A stretch of DNA of 64,000 nt, from contig JBCFYV010000935.1 of NCBI GenBank assembly GCA_039000515.1, positions 59,241,346 to 59,305,345 of the forward strand, read 5' to 3'. A program made the translations under genes and the position numbers. Shown here piece by piece: positions 63,984-64,000 of this stretch. The notes under the pieces were generated by a model. It made no database searches. It saw nothing but the letters and a program-made list of their open reading frames with translations, and had not been told where the DNA came from. How positions within the stretch are numbered: position 1 is the stretch's first letter; each line of letters begins with the position of its first letter. The DNA comes from Timema cristinae. Its lineage: Eukaryota; Arthropoda; Insecta; Phasmatodea; Timematidae.

Positions 63984-64000
63984 TATTGTATGCATTTCAT

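Overview
The window is non-coding, repeat-dense DNA from an animal nuclear genome, most likely an insect. I found no intact protein gene, no stand-alone tRNA or rRNA gene, no operon and no CRISPR array. The base composition is AT-rich, the reading frames are all short, microsatellites are common, and most of the recognisable DNA consists of tRNA-derived SINEs and short inverted-repeat DNA transposons (MITEs). An arthropod source is suggested by a degenerate CCTAA/TTAGG array (61238-61331) and two decayed LINE reverse-transcriptase C-termini. From memory, the peptides encoded by the two main SINEs (for example [13 protein letters not shown]) resemble ones scattered through predicted proteins of stick insects (Timema). 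That is recollection, not a search result.

Working family names are used throughout. SINE-A has a head with A box TGGTCTAGGGG and B box GGTTCAATCC and a (TAA)n end. SINE-B has A box TGGCCTAGTTGG and B box GGTTCGAATC. SINE-C is an older, diverged relative of B and the commonest element. SINE-A, B and C have different heads but share one 3' module, GTATAACCCGAACGGGTAG followed by TAAGACGCGGTGCTAA. SINE-D has a different body and an (ATT)n end. SINE-F and SINE-G are two further tRNA-headed families. Several SINE-A and B copies have clean target-site duplications of 8-15 bp, so they are fairly recent insertions.

Layout. 1-9 kb: MITE-1, an inverted-repeat element with tRNA-like arms (IR-E), SINE-C/D/G copies, SINE-B1, and SINE-A1 inserted in repeat J. 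9-17 kb: LINE fossil 1, a long stretch without recognised repeats (10.0-11.7 kb), MITE-2 copy 1, SINE-A2, a doubtful open frame at 15.5-16.0 kb. 17-30 kb: SINE-B2, D2, a tandem SINE-A pair, MITE-2 copy 2, repeat J copy 2, MITE-3 copy 1. 30-42 kb: SINE-C/F/B copies, a Harbinger-like element carrying two SINE-A insertions, IR-E, a pogo-like MITE, MITE-3 copy 2. 42-54 kb: mostly sparse, with SINE-F split by SINE-B5, a perfect 104-bp palindrome, and SINE-A9. 54-64 kb: LINE fossil 2, then dense SINEs including D4 nested in C, the TTAGG-like array, paired SINE-B copies, IR-E, and SINE-A13 at the end.

There are no genes acting together here. The biology is that of a community of non-autonomous elements: SINEs probably mobilised in trans by one LINE that recognises the shared 3' module, plus MITEs mobilised by Tc1/mariner-, PIF/Harbinger- and perhaps hAT-type transposases, none of which is encoded in the window. 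Nested insertions give a relative order of activity: SINE-C, F, J and the Harbinger-like element are older, and SINE-A, B and D4 are younger.
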